The notes: generated from the letters alone by a model not told the origin. DNA of 64,000 nucleotides from Actinacidiphila bryophytorum (GCF_016916835.1 NZ_JAFFIX010000007.1:124001-188000); one strand, 5' to 3'; shown: positions 33,122 to 42,798, counted from the stretch's first letter. Translations and numbers: made by a program.

Positions 33122-36100
33122 GTGCATGACGACCGGCACATCGTCGAAGAGCGGATCACCAAGTTCCTGGCGCAGGCGGTCAGACCCGCACTCCACGGGG
33201 ACCCCGTGCCGTGCGGACTGGCCGTCTGGCACGTCCCCGGCGAACCCGTACCGGTGGCCGACGCCCTGGCCGCCGACTACGAACCCATGGCCGTCGGCGA
33301 CACCTGGGGCGGCCCCTGGTCGACCAGCTGGCTCAAGGTCACCGGCCGCATCCCGCACGAGTGGGCGGGCAAGCGGGTCGAGGCCGTCTTCGACCTGGGC
33401 TTCGACCTGTCCATGGGTCCCGGCGGCCAGGCCGAGGGCTTCGTGCACGACGCCGACGGGTCGCCGCTGCAGGGGCTGCACCCGCACCACCGCAGCGTGC
33501 TGCTGGCGGAACCCGCCGCCGGCGGCGAGCCGGTGGACCTGCTGGTGGAGCTGGCGGCCAACCCGATGATCGAGGGCGCCAAGTCCGTCGGCACCCGTTT
33601 CGGCTCCAAGGAGACCGCGGGCACCGCCCACCTCTACCGGCTCAAGGAGGCGCACCTGGCGGTCCGCGAGGACGCGGTGTGGCACCTGATGCACGACATG
33701 GAGGTGCTCGACGAGCTGATGCGGCAGCTGCCGGTGGGCGGTTCGCGACGGCACGAGATCCTGCGGGCGCTGGCCCACGCGATCGACGCGGTCGACGTCA
33801 CCGACGTCCCCGGAACCGCGCAGGCCGCCCGCGACCGGCTCGCCGACGTCCTGTCCCGGCCCGCGTACGCCTCGGCGCACACCGTCACCGCGGTCGGCCA
33901 CGCGCACATCGACTCCGCCTGGCTGTGGCCGATCCGGGAGACCGTGCGCAAGTGCGCCCGCACCTTCACCAACATGACGACGCTGGCGCAGGAGTACCCG
34001 GAGCTGGTCTTCGCGTGCTCCTCCGCGCAGCAGTACGCCTGGATGAAGGAGCGGCGCCCGGAGATCTTCGAGCGCATCAAGAAGGCGGTGACCGACGGCA
34101 CCTGGGCGCCGGTCGGCGGCATGTGGGTGGAGGCCGACGGCAACCTGCCCGGCGGCGAGGCGCTGGCCAGGCAGCTGGTCTTCGGCCGGCGCTTCTTCAC
34201 CGAGGAGTTCGGCATCGCGCAGGAGGGGGTGTGGCTGCCGGACTCCTTCGGCTACACCGCCGCCTACCCGCAACTGGCGAAGCTGGCGGGGGCGAGCTGG
34301 TTCCTCACCCAGAAGCTGTCGTGGAACGAGACCAACCGGCTGCCGCACCACACCTTCGAGTGGGAGGGCATCGACGGCACCCGGATCTTCACCCACTTCC
34401 CGCCGGTCGACACCTACAACGCGAGCTTGACCGGCGCGGAACTGGCGCACGCCGAGAGCAACTTCGCCGACAAGGGCGCGGCCACCCGCTCGCTGGCCCC
34501 GTTCGGCTTCGGCGACGGCGGCGGCGGCCCCACCCGGGAGATGCTGGAGAAGGCCCGCAGGCTGCGCAACCTGGAGGGCTCCACCCGGGTCGAGGTCGCG
34601 GGCCCCGCGGACTTCTTCGCCGCCGCCCGCGCCGAGTACGACCACCTGCCGGTGTGGCGCGGCGAGCTGTACCTGGAGAACCACCGCGGCACCTACACCA
34701 GCCAGGCCCGCACCAAACGCGGCAACCGGCGGGCCGAGGCGCTGCTGCGCGAGGCCGAGCTGTGGTCGGTGGCCGCGGCGGTGCGCTGCGGTGCGCCCTA
34801 CCCGTACGAGCGCCTGGAGTCGATCTGGCAGCGGGTGCTGCTGCACCAGTTCCACGACATCCTGCCCGGCTCCTCGATCGCCTGGGTGCACCAGGAGGCC
34901 GAGGCGGTGCACGCCCAGCTGCAGGCCGAGCTGGCCGAGGTGATCGGTACGGCGCTGGCCGGCGGCGAGGGCCTGGCCTTCTTCAACGCGGGACCCTACG
35001 CCCGGCGCGAGGTTGTCGTACTGCCGCAGGACACACCGGCCGAAGGCGGCCAGCTGCTGTCCGACGGGCGGCGGGCCGTCCTGGTGGAGGCCCCGCCGCT
35101 GGGCACCGGCGCCGCCGTGGCCGGCACCGCGTCCCCGGTCGCCGCGAGCGCCGAGGACGGCACGACCGTGCTGGACAACGGGGTGCTGCGGGTACGGATC
35201 GACGCCGCGGGGCTGGTGCGCTCGGTGTACGACCTGCGGGCACGCCGCGAGGCCGTCGCGCCCGGGGGCGCGGGCAACCTGCTGCAGCTGCACCCCGACG
35301 ACCCGAACCTGTGGAGCGCCTGGAACATCGACGGCTACTACCGCGACACCGTCAGGAACCTCGACGAGGCGGTGTCGGTCGAACTGGCCGAGTCCGGGCC
35401 GCTGCTGGCCTCGGTGCGGGTGGAGCGCGCCTTCGGCGCCTCGCACCTGGTGCAGCACCTGGAGCTGACCGCGGGCAGCGACCGGCTCACCGTCAGGACC
35501 GACATCGACTGGCAGGAGCGCGACACCCTGCTCAAGGCCGCGTGGCCGGTCAACGTGCACGCCGACACCGAGAGCGCGGAGATCCAGTTCGGGCACGTGC
35601 GCCGCCCCACCCACGAGAACACCAGCTGGGACGCGGCCCGTTTCGAGCTGTGGGCGCACCGCTGGGTGCACATCGGCGAGCACGGCTGGGGCGCCGCGGT
35701 CGTCAACGACTCCACCTACGGCCACGACGTGTCCCGGCAGACCCGCGAGGACGGCGGCACCACGACCACCCTGCGGCTCTCGCTGCTGCGCTCCCCGCAC
35801 AGCCCCGACCCGCAGGCCGACCGGGGACGGCACAGCTTCAGCTACGCCCTGGTCGTCGGCGCCGGCATCGAGGACGCCATCGCGGCCGGTTACGCGCTCA
35901 ACCTGCCGCTGCGCCCCGCCACCGCGTCCCCCGCAGGCGGCGCCGCACTGGTCACCGTCGACAACCCGGACATCACCGTGGAGACCGTCAAGCTCGCCGA
36001 CGACCGCTCGGGCGACGTCGTGGTGCGGCTCTACGAGTCGCGCGGCGGCACCGCCCGCGGCGCCCTGCGCGCCGACTTCGCGGTGGCCGGCGCCGAGGTC

Positions 36101-36211
36101 ACCGACCTGCTGGAGAACCCGGTGGAGCGGCTCGACCCGGAGCCGGGCGGCGGACTGCCGCTGGAGCTGCGGCCCTTCCAGATCCTCACGCTCCGGCTGC
36201 GCAGGCCCTGA
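33122..36211 (+). CDS. Alpha-mannosidase, GH38 (second copy)
   Basis: A 1029-residue cytoplasmic GH38 enzyme that should release mannose from alpha-mannosides brought in by the importer upstream. Zinc-binding AVGHAHIDSAWLWP is near residue 261 and the nucleophile Asp374 lies in WLPDSFGYTAAYPQ, the typical sequence. YTSQARTKRGNRR and the beta-sandwich domains follow. The GTG at 33122 is chosen because homologues start near MHDDRHIVEERI; the ribosome site (AGAAAGAG) is weak. It is the fifth gene of the importer operon. It shares many blocks with the first copy at 21521, so the two arose by duplication. Confidence 0.9.
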   Translation: MHDDRHIVEERITKFLAQAVRPALHGDPVPCGLAVWHVPGEPVPVADALAADYEPMAVGDTWGGPWSTSWLKVTGRIPHEWAGKRVEAVFDLGFDLSMGPGGQAEGFVHDADGSPLQGLHPHHRSVLLAEPAAGGEPVDLLVELAANPMIEGAKSVGTRFGSKETAGTAHLYRLKEAHLAVREDAVWHLMHDMEVLDELMRQLPVGGSRRHEILRALAHAIDAVDVTDVPGTAQAARDRLADVLSRPAYASAHTVTAVGHAHIDSAWLWPIRETVRKCARTFTNMTTLAQEYPELVFACSSAQQYAWMKERRPEIFERIKKAVTDGTWAPVGGMWVEADGNLPGGEALARQLVFGRRFFTEEFGIAQEGVWLPDSFGYTAAYPQLAKLAGASWFLTQKLSWNETNRLPHHTFEWEGIDGTRIFTHFPPVDTYNASLTGAELAHAESNFADKGAATRSLAPFGFGDGGGGPTREMLEKARRLRNLEGSTRVEVAGPADFFAAARAEYDHLPVWRGELYLENHRGTYTSQARTKRGNRRAEALLREAELWSVAAAVRCGAPYPYERLESIWQRVLLHQFHDILPGSSIAWVHQEAEAVHAQLQAELAEVIGTALAGGEGLAFFNAGPYARREVVVLPQDTPAEGGQLLSDGRRAVLVEAPPLGTGAAVAGTASPVAASAEDGTTVLDNGVLRVRIDAAGLVRSVYDLRARREAVAPGGAGNLLQLHPDDPNLWSAWNIDGYYRDTVRNLDEAVSVELAESGPLLASVRVERAFGASHLVQHLELTAGSDRLTVRTDIDWQERDTLLKAAWPVNVHADTESAEIQFGHVRRPTHENTSWDAARFELWAHRWVHIGEHGWGAAVVNDSTYGHDVSRQTREDGGTTTTLRLSLLRSPHSPDPQADRGRHSFSYALVVGAGIEDAIAAGYALNLPLRPATASPAGGAALVTVDNPDITVETVKLADDRSGDVVVRLYESRGGTARGALRADFAVAGAEVTDLLENPVERLDPEPGGGLPLELRPFQILTLRLRRP

Positions 36212-36227
36212 CCCCGCGCGGCCGGAA

Positions 36228-36267
36228 CCGCGCCGCACCCGCCGCACCCGCGGCGGGGGCGGCGCGG
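36228..36267 (+). terminator. GC-rich hairpin between mannosidase and beta-helix genes
   Basis: CCGCGCCGC (36228-36236) pairs with GCGGCGCGG (36259-36267) around a smaller inner pairing. It begins 17 bases after the mannosidase stop. There is no U tract. It may end or attenuate the importer operon before the beta-helix gene. Confidence 0.5.
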
Positions 36268-36352
36268 CCCGCACGCCTGCCGCCGTCCGGCGGGCGCCGC
36301 TTCCGCACGACCGCTGACCCGCACGTCCCATCGTGACCACCGGAGGTTGTCC

Positions 36353-39300
36353 GTGCCACCCAGACGCATACGACTCGGGGCGCTGCTGCGTGCGCCCGCA
36401 CTGCTGCTGCTCGCCGCCGTGGCGCTGCTGCTGCCGGCGTCGCTGCCCGCGGCGGCAGCCGCGCCCTCGCTCTACCCGCTGGGCGTCGGCGCCGACCTCG
36501 GCCCGCAGCCCTTCACGCTCGGCCTGACCGCGACCGCGGGCGACGACGCCGGCGGCCTGCGCACCGGTACGCAGGCCGGCACGCCGTACTGGCGTACCGA
36601 CGTCGCGGCCGGCACCGGCTACCTCGCCTTCGACCTCGACAGCGACTACACCGGCTCGGTGACGGCCGGTCAGCTGACCGTCGCCGTCACCTACCAGGAC
36701 ACCGGCAGCGGCACCCTGCGGCTGACCCGCGGCGGCGGCGAGCTGCTGGGCAGCGCGGACCTCGGCGACTCGGGCACCTTCACCACCCGGGCGTTCGTCG
36801 TCCCCGCGGACTTCTCCGCCGGGCGGCAGCTGCGGATCTCCGCCGTCCGGGGCGACGCGCCGGCCGACGTGACCGTCGCCGCGATCCGGGTGGCCGCCGG
36901 CCTGTCGGTGGACCTCGGCACCGCCGTCGCCACCCACGGGGTCACCCCCAGAGCCGGCGACAACGACACCCACCTGGTGACCGGCGTCCAGGACGGGCGC
37001 GGCTACTGGGGCACCGACCAGAGCCACCCGGGCGCCGAGACCGGCTTCTTCTACATGAACGCCGACGACGGCACCTACTACGACAACCGCGACCCGGTGG
37101 CCGTCAGCATCGACTACCTCGACAAGGGCAGCGGCTCGATCCAGCTCGAGTACGACTCCCCCGGCGACACCATCCCGCAGATGTTCAAGAAGTCGCCGCT
37201 GTTCACCTACGGCGACTCGGGGACCTGGAAGACCCACACCTTCCTGCTGGACGACGCGATCCTCACCAACCGATCCAACGGCTCCGACTTCCGCATCACC
37301 ACCGGTGGCGGCGCGGCGGAACTCAAGGTCGCCCGGGTCTCGGTGACCGCGCTGCCGGCCGTGCTCGACCCGACGACCGGCCTGAAGCAGCTGGTCGCGC
37401 AGGCCGACACCGCCTATGCCGCGGCCCGCGAGGGCACCCGTGACGGGCAGTTCCCCGCGGGCGCCAAGGACACCCTCAAGCAGGCGGCCGACGCGGCCCG
37501 TTCCGTTGCCGCAGGCACCGGGGTGACCGACGAGCAGGCGCGTACCGCCTTCCACACGCTGTCCGCCGCGCTCGACGCCTTCCGCGCCTCCGCGGTCAAC
37601 ACCGACCTGGCCCACCTGGGCACCGCCACCGCCTCGTCCTCCGCCGCGGGCTCCACTCCGGGCGCGGCGATCGACGGCGACGGCGGCACCGCCTGGGTCA
37701 GCGGGGACGCGGGGCAGGGCGAGACCTTCACCGCGGACCTCGGCGGCGCCCGGCGCATCTCGCAGGTCAAGGCGGTCTGGGGCGGCGCCTTCGCCCCCGA
37801 CTACACTGTCCGGGTCTCCAGCGACGGCACACACTTCACCGACGCGGGCCGCACCGGCGCCACCGGCTCGGGCGACGTCTTCGCCACCGCCTTCCCCACG
37901 ACGACGGCACGTTACGTCCAGCTCGCGGTCCACGGCTACGCGGCAGGCGTGACCAGGGTCGAGCTGGCGGACCTGAGGGTCTACGACAGGCCCGCGGCCA
38001 CCGGGCACCCGCGGCTGGTGGACACCCGCTACCCGGCGGCGAGCCCGGTCGTCGCGGACTTCGACGTGCGCGACCACGGCGCCGACCCCACCGGGCGCAA
38101 GGACGCGACCGCCGCCGTTCAGGCCTCGCTCTACGACTGCCAGGACGCGGGCGGCGGCACCGTGTGGATGGGCGCCGGCACCTACCGGATCACCGGCACC
38201 GTGGAGGTCCCGGCCTTCTGCTCGCTGCGCGGCGACCGCCGCGACCCCGACCGCGGCAAGGGCGACTACGGCACGGTGATCCGCGCCGACCTGCCGCCCG
38301 GCGCGGACGGCCCGGTGCTCTTCCGGGTCGGCGGCAGCGCCTCGGTGCAGGGCCTGACCACCTACTACCCGCACCAGAGCGCCACCGACCCGGTGCCGTA
38401 CAACTACACCTTCGAGATCCCCGGTTCCGCCTGGCACAGCGACGAGAACTTCATGATGAGCACCGTGGAGCACGTCACGATGCTCAACTCCTACAAAGGC
38501 GTGGGCGTCTCCACGATGCCCGACGAGCGGGGCCGTCCCGCGGTGCAGGGCCAGGTCCACGAGTCGGCGACGCTCGCCGACATCAAGGGCACCGTGCTGT
38601 CCGAAGGCGCCGTCGCCTACAACGGCTCCGACGTCGGCACCTGGGACGACATCACCTTCTCCAACGCCTACTGGGCGGCCGCCCCTGCCGCCTACCGGCC
38701 GCCGCAGCGCGCCGCGCTCGACGCCTGGACCCGGGCCAACGGCACCGGGCTCGTGCTCGGTGACCTGGAGTGGGACCAGTTCTCCCGGATCGCCCTGTCC
38801 GACTACCGCACCGGCATCCACGTGGTGAAGGGCCAGCGGGCCACCTTCACCGGCTCCTTCGCGCAGGTCCGGGTGCTGCGCACCGACGTCGCCCTGCAAC
38901 TGGACGACCTCGACTCCCGCTGGGGCATGACGCTCGCCGGCAGCACCCTGCAGGGCAGCACCGCCTCGGTCCGCAACACCACCGCGGGCTATGTGAAGGC
39001 CACCGCCAGCACCCTGGCCGGCCCGACCAGCGGCACCGTCATCACCATGCCGGGCACTGCACCGGCCTTCCGCGCCCCCGCGGCCGACCCCCGGCCGAAG
39101 CGGAACGTGCTGTACGTGGCGAGCAGCGTGCCGCACGGCGTCGGCTACCAGCCGGCCGCCGACGCGACCGCGGCGATCCAGCAGGTGCTGGACCGGGCGG
39201 GCGCCCAGGGCGGCGGCCTGGTCTACCTGCCGGCCGGGTGGTACCGCCTGGACGGCCACCTGCGCGTCCCGGCGGGGGTGGAGCTGCGCGGCGCCGCCGC

Positions 39301-40285
39301 CTCGCCGAACCGCGACGAGAGCCAGAACAGCGGCGGCACCGTACTGATGGCCCACGCCGGACGCGACAGCTCCGACACGGCGACGGCCACCGCCGCCGTC
39401 ACCCTGGACGGCACCGGCGCCGGGGTGCGCGGGCTGCGGGTCTTCCACCCGGAGAACAACCCGGCCACCGGCTACGTCCCCTACCCCTACGACATCAGGG
39501 GCGCGGGGCGCGGCACTTACGTCGTCGACGTCGGCCTGACCAACGCCTGGAACGGCGTCGACATGTCCTCGCCGCGCGACGACGGCTTCGTGGTGCACAA
39601 GCTGACCGGCGTCTTCCTCAACCGCGGTGTCAACGTCGGCGCGGCCGACGGCGGCAGCATCGACGGCGTCCTCAGCAACGGCAACGGCGTGGCCCGCGTC
39701 GGCTACGGCGTCCCCAACTGGGGCCTGGGCAGCAACCTCTTCCCCCAGACCATCGACGGCGTCACCCGCAAGAACACCGACCTGGTGCACGTCGACGGGG
39801 CCCGCGGTCTGACCGTCCTGGACGTCTTCGGCTACGGCATGCACAACGGCCTGGTCGTCGACTCCGGTGACGTCCACGCCTACAACCTGGGCACCGACAA
39901 CCTCGGCGACGGCGGCTACACCGTCAAGGCGGAAGCGGGCGCCCAGGTCAGCGCGGTCAACGTGATGCGCTACAACGGCACGACGTCGACCGGCCCCGCG
40001 AAGCTCTACGGCATCATGGTGATCAACATGGTGCAGCAGTCCGTGACGGCGAGCGCCGAGCCGGCGACCGGCGGCACGGTCCGCATCACCGGAAACGCGA
40101 CCGAGCCCGGCCGCTACGAGAAGGGCGACACGGTCACCGCGACCGCCGTGCCCGCACCCGGCTTCCGGCTGACCGGCTGGACACTGGACGGCGCGGACCT
40201 CGGGAGCACCGCGCAGACGGTCGGCGTCCCGGTGACGGCGGACCGCACGGTCGTCGCCGAGTTCGGCCCCGCCTCGGCGGGCTGA
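36353..40285 (+). CDS. Large secreted beta-helix protein (pectate-lyase-like)
   Basis: A 1310-residue exported protein. A signal peptide (about 1-36) is followed by two related beta-sandwich modules (about 38-180 and 184-335), a helical spacer with FIVAR-like heptads (about 340-410) and an F5/8-type C (CBM32-like) domain (about 415-550). Two right-handed beta-helix regions follow, each opening like the pectate-lyase-3 family: DFDVRDHGADPTGRKDATAAV near 567 and ADATAAIQQVL near 936. A C-terminal InlB-type beta repeat runs from about 1229. I chose the GTG at 36353, six bases after GGAGG, over a TTG at 36347. It probably binds and attacks a polysaccharide, but I see no assignable catalytic residues. 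Confidence 0.8.
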   Translation: MPPRRIRLGALLRAPALLLLAAVALLLPASLPAAAAAPSLYPLGVGADLGPQPFTLGLTATAGDDAGGLRTGTQAGTPYWRTDVAAGTGYLAFDLDSDYTGSVTAGQLTVAVTYQDTGSGTLRLTRGGGELLGSADLGDSGTFTTRAFVVPADFSAGRQLRISAVRGDAPADVTVAAIRVAAGLSVDLGTAVATHGVTPRAGDNDTHLVTGVQDGRGYWGTDQSHPGAETGFFYMNADDGTYYDNRDPVAVSIDYLDKGSGSIQLEYDSPGDTIPQMFKKSPLFTYGDSGTWKTHTFLLDDAILTNRSNGSDFRITTGGGAAELKVARVSVTALPAVLDPTTGLKQLVAQADTAYAAAREGTRDGQFPAGAKDTLKQAADAARSVAAGTGVTDEQARTAFHTLSAALDAFRASAVNTDLAHLGTATASSSAAGSTPGAAIDGDGGTAWVSGDAGQGETFTADLGGARRISQVKAVWGGAFAPDYTVRVSSDGTHFTDAGRTGATGSGDVFATAFPTTTARYVQLAVHGYAAGVTRVELADLRVYDRPAATGHPRLVDTRYPAASPVVADFDVRDHGADPTGRKDATAAVQASLYDCQDAGGGTVWMGAGTYRITGTVEVPAFCSLRGDRRDPDRGKGDYGTVIRADLPPGADGPVLFRVGGSASVQGLTTYYPHQSATDPVPYNYTFEIPGSAWHSDENFMMSTVEHVTMLNSYKGVGVSTMPDERGRPAVQGQVHESATLADIKGTVLSEGAVAYNGSDVGTWDDITFSNAYWAAAPAAYRPPQRAALDAWTRANGTGLVLGDLEWDQFSRIALSDYRTGIHVVKGQRATFTGSFAQVRVLRTDVALQLDDLDSRWGMTLAGSTLQGSTASVRNTTAGYVKATASTLAGPTSGTVITMPGTAPAFRAPAADPRPKRNVLYVASSVPHGVGYQPAADATAAIQQVLDRAGAQGGGLVYLPAGWYRLDGHLRVPAGVELRGAAASPNRDESQNSGGTVLMAHAGRDSSDTATATAAVTLDGTGAGVRGLRVFHPENNPATGYVPYPYDIRGAGRGTYVVDVGLTNAWNGVDMSSPRDDGFVVHKLTGVFLNRGVNVGAADGGSIDGVLSNGNGVARVGYGVPNWGLGSNLFPQTIDGVTRKNTDLVHVDGARGLTVLDVFGYGMHNGLVVDSGDVHAYNLGTDNLGDGGYTVKAEAGAQVSAVNVMRYNGTTSTGPAKLYGIMVINMVQQSVTASAEPATGGTVRITGNATEPGRYEKGDTVTATAVPAPGFRLTGWTLDGADLGSTAQTVGVPVTADRTVVAEFGPASAG

Positions 40286-40293
40286 CGGGCCGT

Positions 40294-40327
40294 GGGACCG
40301 GGCGGCCGCACCTCGCCGCCCGGTCCC
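40294..40327. terminator. Bidirectional hairpin terminator
   Basis: A 12-bp stem, GGGACCGGGCGG (40294-40305) with CCGCCCGGTCCC (40316-40327), closes a 10-base loop. It lies between the convergent beta-helix gene (stop at 40285) and thymidine kinase (stop at 40331), and separates the sugar locus from core genes. Confidence 0.85.
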
Positions 40328-40330
40328 GCG

Positions 40331-40981
40331 TCAGCCCTGCACGACCGGGAGCACGTCCGGCGACAGCGCCCCGGCGCCCGCGGTCGCACTGGTCATCCGG
40401 CGCCGGTGGTGGCGGCGGCACAGCACCTCGTAGCCGACCTCGGCCGACTTGCCGTCGACGTCGCCGACGACGACCTGCGCGCCCTCCACGACCATCACCC
40501 CGCCGACCGTACGGGCGTTGTGGGTGGCCCGCACACCGCACCAGCACAGCGCCTCGACCTGCAGCGCCTCGATGCGGTCGGCCAGTTCGATCAGCCGCTG
40601 CGAACCCGGGAAGAGCCGGGTGCGGAAGTCGGTGGTGATGCCGAAGGCGTAGACGTCCAGGTCGAGTTCGTCCACCGCTCGGGCCAGCTGGTCGATCTGG
40701 TCGGGCGCCAGGAACTGCGCCTCGTCCACCACCGCGTAGTCCACCCGGCCGCCGCGGCTTATCAGCCCGACCAGATGCGCGTACAGGTCCATGCCGTCGA
40801 CGACCTCGACCGCGTCGGTGACCAGGCCGAGCCGCGACGACAGCTTGCCCTCGCCCGCCCGGTCGTCCTTGGTGAAGATCACCGCCTGCAGTCCGCGGGA
40901 GGTGCGGTTGTGGACGATCTGCAGGGCGAGCGTGCTTTTACCGCAGTCCATCGTTCCTGAGAAGAAGACCAGCTCGGGCAT
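40331..40981 (-). CDS. tdk: Thymidine kinase
   Basis: Phosphorylates thymidine to dTMP in nucleoside salvage. The 216-residue type-II enzyme has the P-loop GTMDCGKST at residues 9-17, the Walker B/lid motif VVDEAQFL near 86-93, and a zinc-binding part with CWCG near 150 and a final Cys in VLCRRHH. The ribosome site is weak. It ends against the terminator shared with the sugar locus and is followed upstream by the alkaline-phosphatase-superfamily gene, about 45 bases away on the same strand. Confidence 0.93.
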   Translation of the reverse strand: MPELVFFSGTMDCGKSTLALQIVHNRTSRGLQAVIFTKDDRAGEGKLSSRLGLVTDAVEVVDGMDLYAHLVGLISRGGRVDYAVVDEAQFLAPDQIDQLARAVDELDLDVYAFGITTDFRTRLFPGSQRLIELADRIEALQVEALCWCGVRATHNARTVGGVMVVEGAQVVVGDVDGKSAEVGYEVLCRRHHRRRMTSATAGAGALSPDVLPVVQG

Positions 40982-41026
40982 GGGCGGGACGGCGGCCTTT
41001 CGATCGGAGACGGGGGGCGTACGAGG

Positions 41027-42214
41027 TCAGGAGCGTACTTCGAGCAGCGGCACGAGCTGCTCGACGGGGGTCATGGAACCGTGCAGACCGGTCATCCTGG
41101 ACTCCCCCGGCTCGGTCCTGGACGCGGTGATCGCGACGTCGTCGCACGCGGCGGCGACCACGTCGCCGATCCTGGCCAGCACCCGCGGTTCCGGGTGGGG
41201 GCCGAACCAGCCGGCCTGCACCGCCTCGTCCCTGGTCGCCACCCACATGCGGTCCCCCAGCACCTCGCTCCAGACCGCGTACACGTCGGCCGCGGCGCCC
41301 GGCACCGCGTAGACATGCCGGGCCCGGCCCTCGCCGCCGAGCACCGCGACCCCGGCGCGCAGCTCCCAGTCCTCGTCGAAGTCGATCCGCGAGTCCTCGT
41401 CGAAGGGGATGTCGATCATGCCGTGGTCGGCGGTCACATAGAGCACCGCCCGCGGCGGCAGCTGCTCGGCCAACCGCTGCGCCAGCCGGTCCACCATCAT
41501 CAGCTGGCCGCGCCACGCGTCGGAGTCCACGCCGTGCCGGTGGCCCATCGCGTCCAGCTCGCTGTAGTACGTGTAGACCAGCGTCCGGTCCGCAGCGGCC
41601 AGCCGGTCCGCGGCCAGGTCCATGCGCTCCTCGCCGGTCAGCCGCCCGTGGAAGTCCCCGCCGGACAGCGCGACCTTCGTCAGCGGGGTGTGCTGGAAGG
41701 TCGGCGACGACACCTGGCAGGTCGCGATCCCGGCCGCGTCGGCCAGCTGGAAGACCGTCGGATACGGCTGCCAGGCCGACGGCTGCGTCCAGGGCTGCCA
41801 GCGCAGCTGGTTCATCAGCTCGCCGGTGTCCGGGTTCAGCGTGGTGTAGCCGGCCAGGCCGTGCGCCCCCGGCGGCAGCCCGGTGCCGACCGAGGCCAGC
41901 GAGGTCGCGGTGGTCGCGGGGAAGCCGGCGGTCAGCGGCCGGCCGCTGCCCCCCAGCGACGAGCCCAGCAGCGAGCACAGGTACGGCGCCTCCTGCGGGT
42001 GCCGCCCGATCAGCTCCCAGCCCAGCCCGTCCACCAGGAAGACGCACACCCGGTCGGCCGGCGCCAGGGTGAGCCCGGTCGCGGGCATCCCCGGAACACC
42101 GAAGCCCGCCACCGCGGCGGGGATCACGTCGCACAGCGCGGCACTCCCGTAGCCGGGCACGGGAGCCTTGCGCGGGTCGAGCGGCACAGGATCTGCGGGG
42201 AACGGACGGCCCAT
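41027..42214 (-). CDS. Alkaline phosphatase superfamily nucleotide pyrophosphatase/phosphodiesterase
   Basis: A 395-residue cytoplasmic enzyme of the type-I phosphodiesterase/nucleotide pyrophosphatase family. Metal and catalytic motifs occur in order: FLVDGLG near residue 59, the nucleophile Thr in FPATTATS near 100, YYSELDAMGHRHG near 215 and TADHGM near 260. It should hydrolyse phosphodiester or phosphomonoester bonds; the substrate is not evident. The start shares one base with the stop of the DUF5998 gene, indicating coupling, and conserved linkage with that gene is common in Streptomyces. Confidence 0.87.
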   Translation of the reverse strand: MGRPFPADPVPLDPRKAPVPGYGSAALCDVIPAAVAGFGVPGMPATGLTLAPADRVCVFLVDGLGWELIGRHPQEAPYLCSLLGSSLGGSGRPLTAGFPATTATSLASVGTGLPPGAHGLAGYTTLNPDTGELMNQLRWQPWTQPSAWQPYPTVFQLADAAGIATCQVSSPTFQHTPLTKVALSGGDFHGRLTGEERMDLAADRLAAADRTLVYTYYSELDAMGHRHGVDSDAWRGQLMMVDRLAQRLAEQLPPRAVLYVTADHGMIDIPFDEDSRIDFDEDWELRAGVAVLGGEGRARHVYAVPGAAADVYAVWSEVLGDRMWVATRDEAVQAGWFGPHPEPRVLARIGDVVAAACDDVAITASRTEPGESRMTGLHGSMTPVEQLVPLLEVRS

Positions 42215-42798
42215 CAGTCGACGGCCGCGGTCGCCTCGGAGAGCGCCTGAGCGAAGGCCAGCGTCTGCCGTACGGTGTCGGGCCCGTCACCCGCCTCGCT
42301 CACCCGCAGCGACAGGTCGTCGGCGGTCGACGAGCCGGTGTAGCCGTGGTCGGCCTCGCAGTTCGGGTCCCCGCACGCGGCCGGCTCCAGGTCCAGCCGC
42401 GACACCGCGCCCCAGCCGATCGTCAGCACGACCTCGCGCGGCAGGGTGCCCGGCGTGTACGACTCGGGGTTCGCCACCACCCGGCTGACCACGACCGACG
42501 AGATCCGGCCGATCTTGACCGACTCCGTCGAGGTCGTCGCGTACGGCGTCGGCGACGTGTCGTCCGCGGCCTGCTCGTCGGTGTGGCTCACGATGAAGCG
42601 GCCCTCGGTGAGCACCAGCACGGTGACGTGCCGCCGCACCTCGTTCGCGTCGAACGTCGTCTCCTGGTGCACCAGATACGACGCGACCGGCTCCTGCCCG
42701 ACCGCCGCCTCCACGGCCTCCGACACGAGCGTCGGATAATAGCCACTGCGCTCGATCGCCGTCCGCAGCCCCTGCGACGTGGTCCCGGTCTTCGCCAT
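42214..42798 (-). CDS. DUF5998 family protein
   Basis: A 194-residue soluble protein of unknown function, conserved in streptomycetes. The sequence begins MAKTGTTSQGLRTAIERSGYYP and contains a HQETTFDANEVRRHVTVL strand region and a CGDPNCEADHGYTG segment near 150 with two cysteines that may bind a metal. It is mostly beta-strand-like in the middle and helical at the ends. The stop overlaps the start of the phosphodiesterase gene by one base. A repeat cluster lies upstream. Confidence 0.83.
   Translation of the reverse strand: MAKTGTTSQGLRTAIERSGYYPTLVSEAVEAAVGQEPVASYLVHQETTFDANEVRRHVTVLVLTEGRFIVSHTDEQAADDTSPTPYATTSTESVKIGRISSVVVSRVVANPESYTPGTLPREVVLTIGWGAVSRLDLEPAACGDPNCEADHGYTGSSTADDLSLRVSEAGDGPDTVRQTLAFAQALSEATAAVD

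Noticed and set aside
33071..39877. 2268-codon minus-strand frame
   Set aside because: It crosses the antisense strand of two well-supported genes (mannosidase and beta-helix protein) and has no domain-like content, only Val/Gly/Ala/Arg/His-rich sequence.
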